From positions 1 through 58,054 of the forward strand of contig SVAM01000010.1 in assembly GCA_015059425.1 (NCBI GenBank): DNA of 58,054 nt, read 5' to 3'. The DNA comes from Bacillota bacterium. Lineage in GTDB: Bacteria > Bacillota_I > Bacilli_A > RF39 > UBA660. This document shows positions 57,977 through 58,054 of the stretch, in pieces. The notes beneath the pieces are model-generated. The model made no database searches and was not told where the DNA came from. It saw only the letters and a list, made by a program, of their open reading frames with translations. A program made the position numbers and the translations under genes. Numbering within the stretch: position 1 is the stretch's first letter; each line of letters begins with the position of its first letter.

Positions 57977-58054
57977 AATTTGAAACTATAAGAAGTAAAA
58001 AGAAAATATTATTAATTGGAATAATATTATTTTGCGTTAGTGTAACTTTAATAT
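57973..58054 (+). CDS. Membrane or secreted protein, 5' end only
   Basis: The frame is open to the window end (27 codons visible): MKFETIRSKKKILLIGIILF, then CVSVTLI. A basic N-terminus and a hydrophobic helix look like a signal anchor. GAGGTGAC (57962-57969) is a good ribosome binding site. It is probably translationally coupled to the upstream short ORF when that ORF is in frame. No further identity can be given. Confidence 0.6.
   Translation, partial: MKFETIRSKKKILLIGIILFCVSVTLI

Overview
The window is about 58 kb of very AT-rich DNA (well under 30% G+C by eye) using the standard bacterial code: Trp is TGG, and TAA, TAG and TGA all act as stops. Ribosome binding sites of the GGTGA/GGAGG type, a PASTA-domain kinase, a gerA-type spore-germination operon, a TtcA-like thiolase and phosphoketolase point to an uncultured, probably spore-forming member of the Bacillota (class Bacilli, the gut lineages once filed near Mollicutes). 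Placement below class is inference. TTGNNN-N17-TATAAT promoters and intrinsic terminators are unusually easy to read here, so transcription units are marked.

Layout. 1-7.3 kb: end of an Rpn-like nuclease/transposase gene, an HD-domain protein, a large surface protein with a G+C-rich, C-ending-codon cassette near its C-terminus, an NfeD/stomatin pair, a UDG-superfamily glycosylase, a pilin-like protein, a membrane thioredoxin and an orphan MvaI/BcnI-like nuclease. 7.3-9.4 kb: tRNA-Pro, tRNA-Arg, a double-HTH regulator, a protein of unknown family, rpoZ and tRNA-Ala. 9.5-14.7 kb: phosphoketolase followed by a redox cluster (FAD oxidoreductase, FAD/NAD/2Fe-2S reductase, a small Cys-rich membrane protein). 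14.7-19.2 kb: a short GDPD, gerAA-gerAC-gerAB on the minus strand and tRNA-Ser. 19.2-23.2 kb: a beta-helix-like protein, tgt, a second pilin-like protein and a paralogue of the surface protein. 23.2-29.6 kb: two membrane proteins and two tandem giant sigma-70-like proteins. 29.6-36.2 kb: fmt, rlmN, PP2C phosphatase, PASTA kinase, rsgA and rpe in the conserved Firmicute order. 36.2-43 kb: a TtcA-like gene and partner divergent from a TPR-like gene, tRNA-Leu and a CAU tRNA, a DNA-binding-like gene with a decayed tandem copy, a tyrosine recombinase and yidD. 43-48 kb: signal peptidase and a 1248-aa Ig-repeat/beta-helix surface protein. 48-53 kb: S2 leader, rpsB-tsf, two envelope proteins, frr and an AI-2E transporter. 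53.3-57 kb: a double-HTH regulator divergent from a C39-peptidase ABC transporter, a mini accessory protein and three small double-glycine-leader peptides. 57-58 kb: rpsU, yqeY, and a short ORF interrupted by a G10 tract in front of a gene that runs off the end.

The most interesting signals are: (1) the G+C-rich C-terminal cassette at about 3.24-3.38 kb, which looks like the variable region of a diversity-generating retroelement whose reverse transcriptase and template lie elsewhere, with an undiversified paralogue at 21.5 kb; (2) a compact peptide export system with three tandem double-glycine peptides; (3) two adjacent sigma-like proteins of 850-890 aa carrying long repeat extensions; (4) a G10 homopolymer that puts a promoter-proximal ORF out of frame; (5) ribosomal protein S2 carrying a SAP/Rho-N-like tail; (6) divergent promoters that share one palindromic TTGCAA -35 box.
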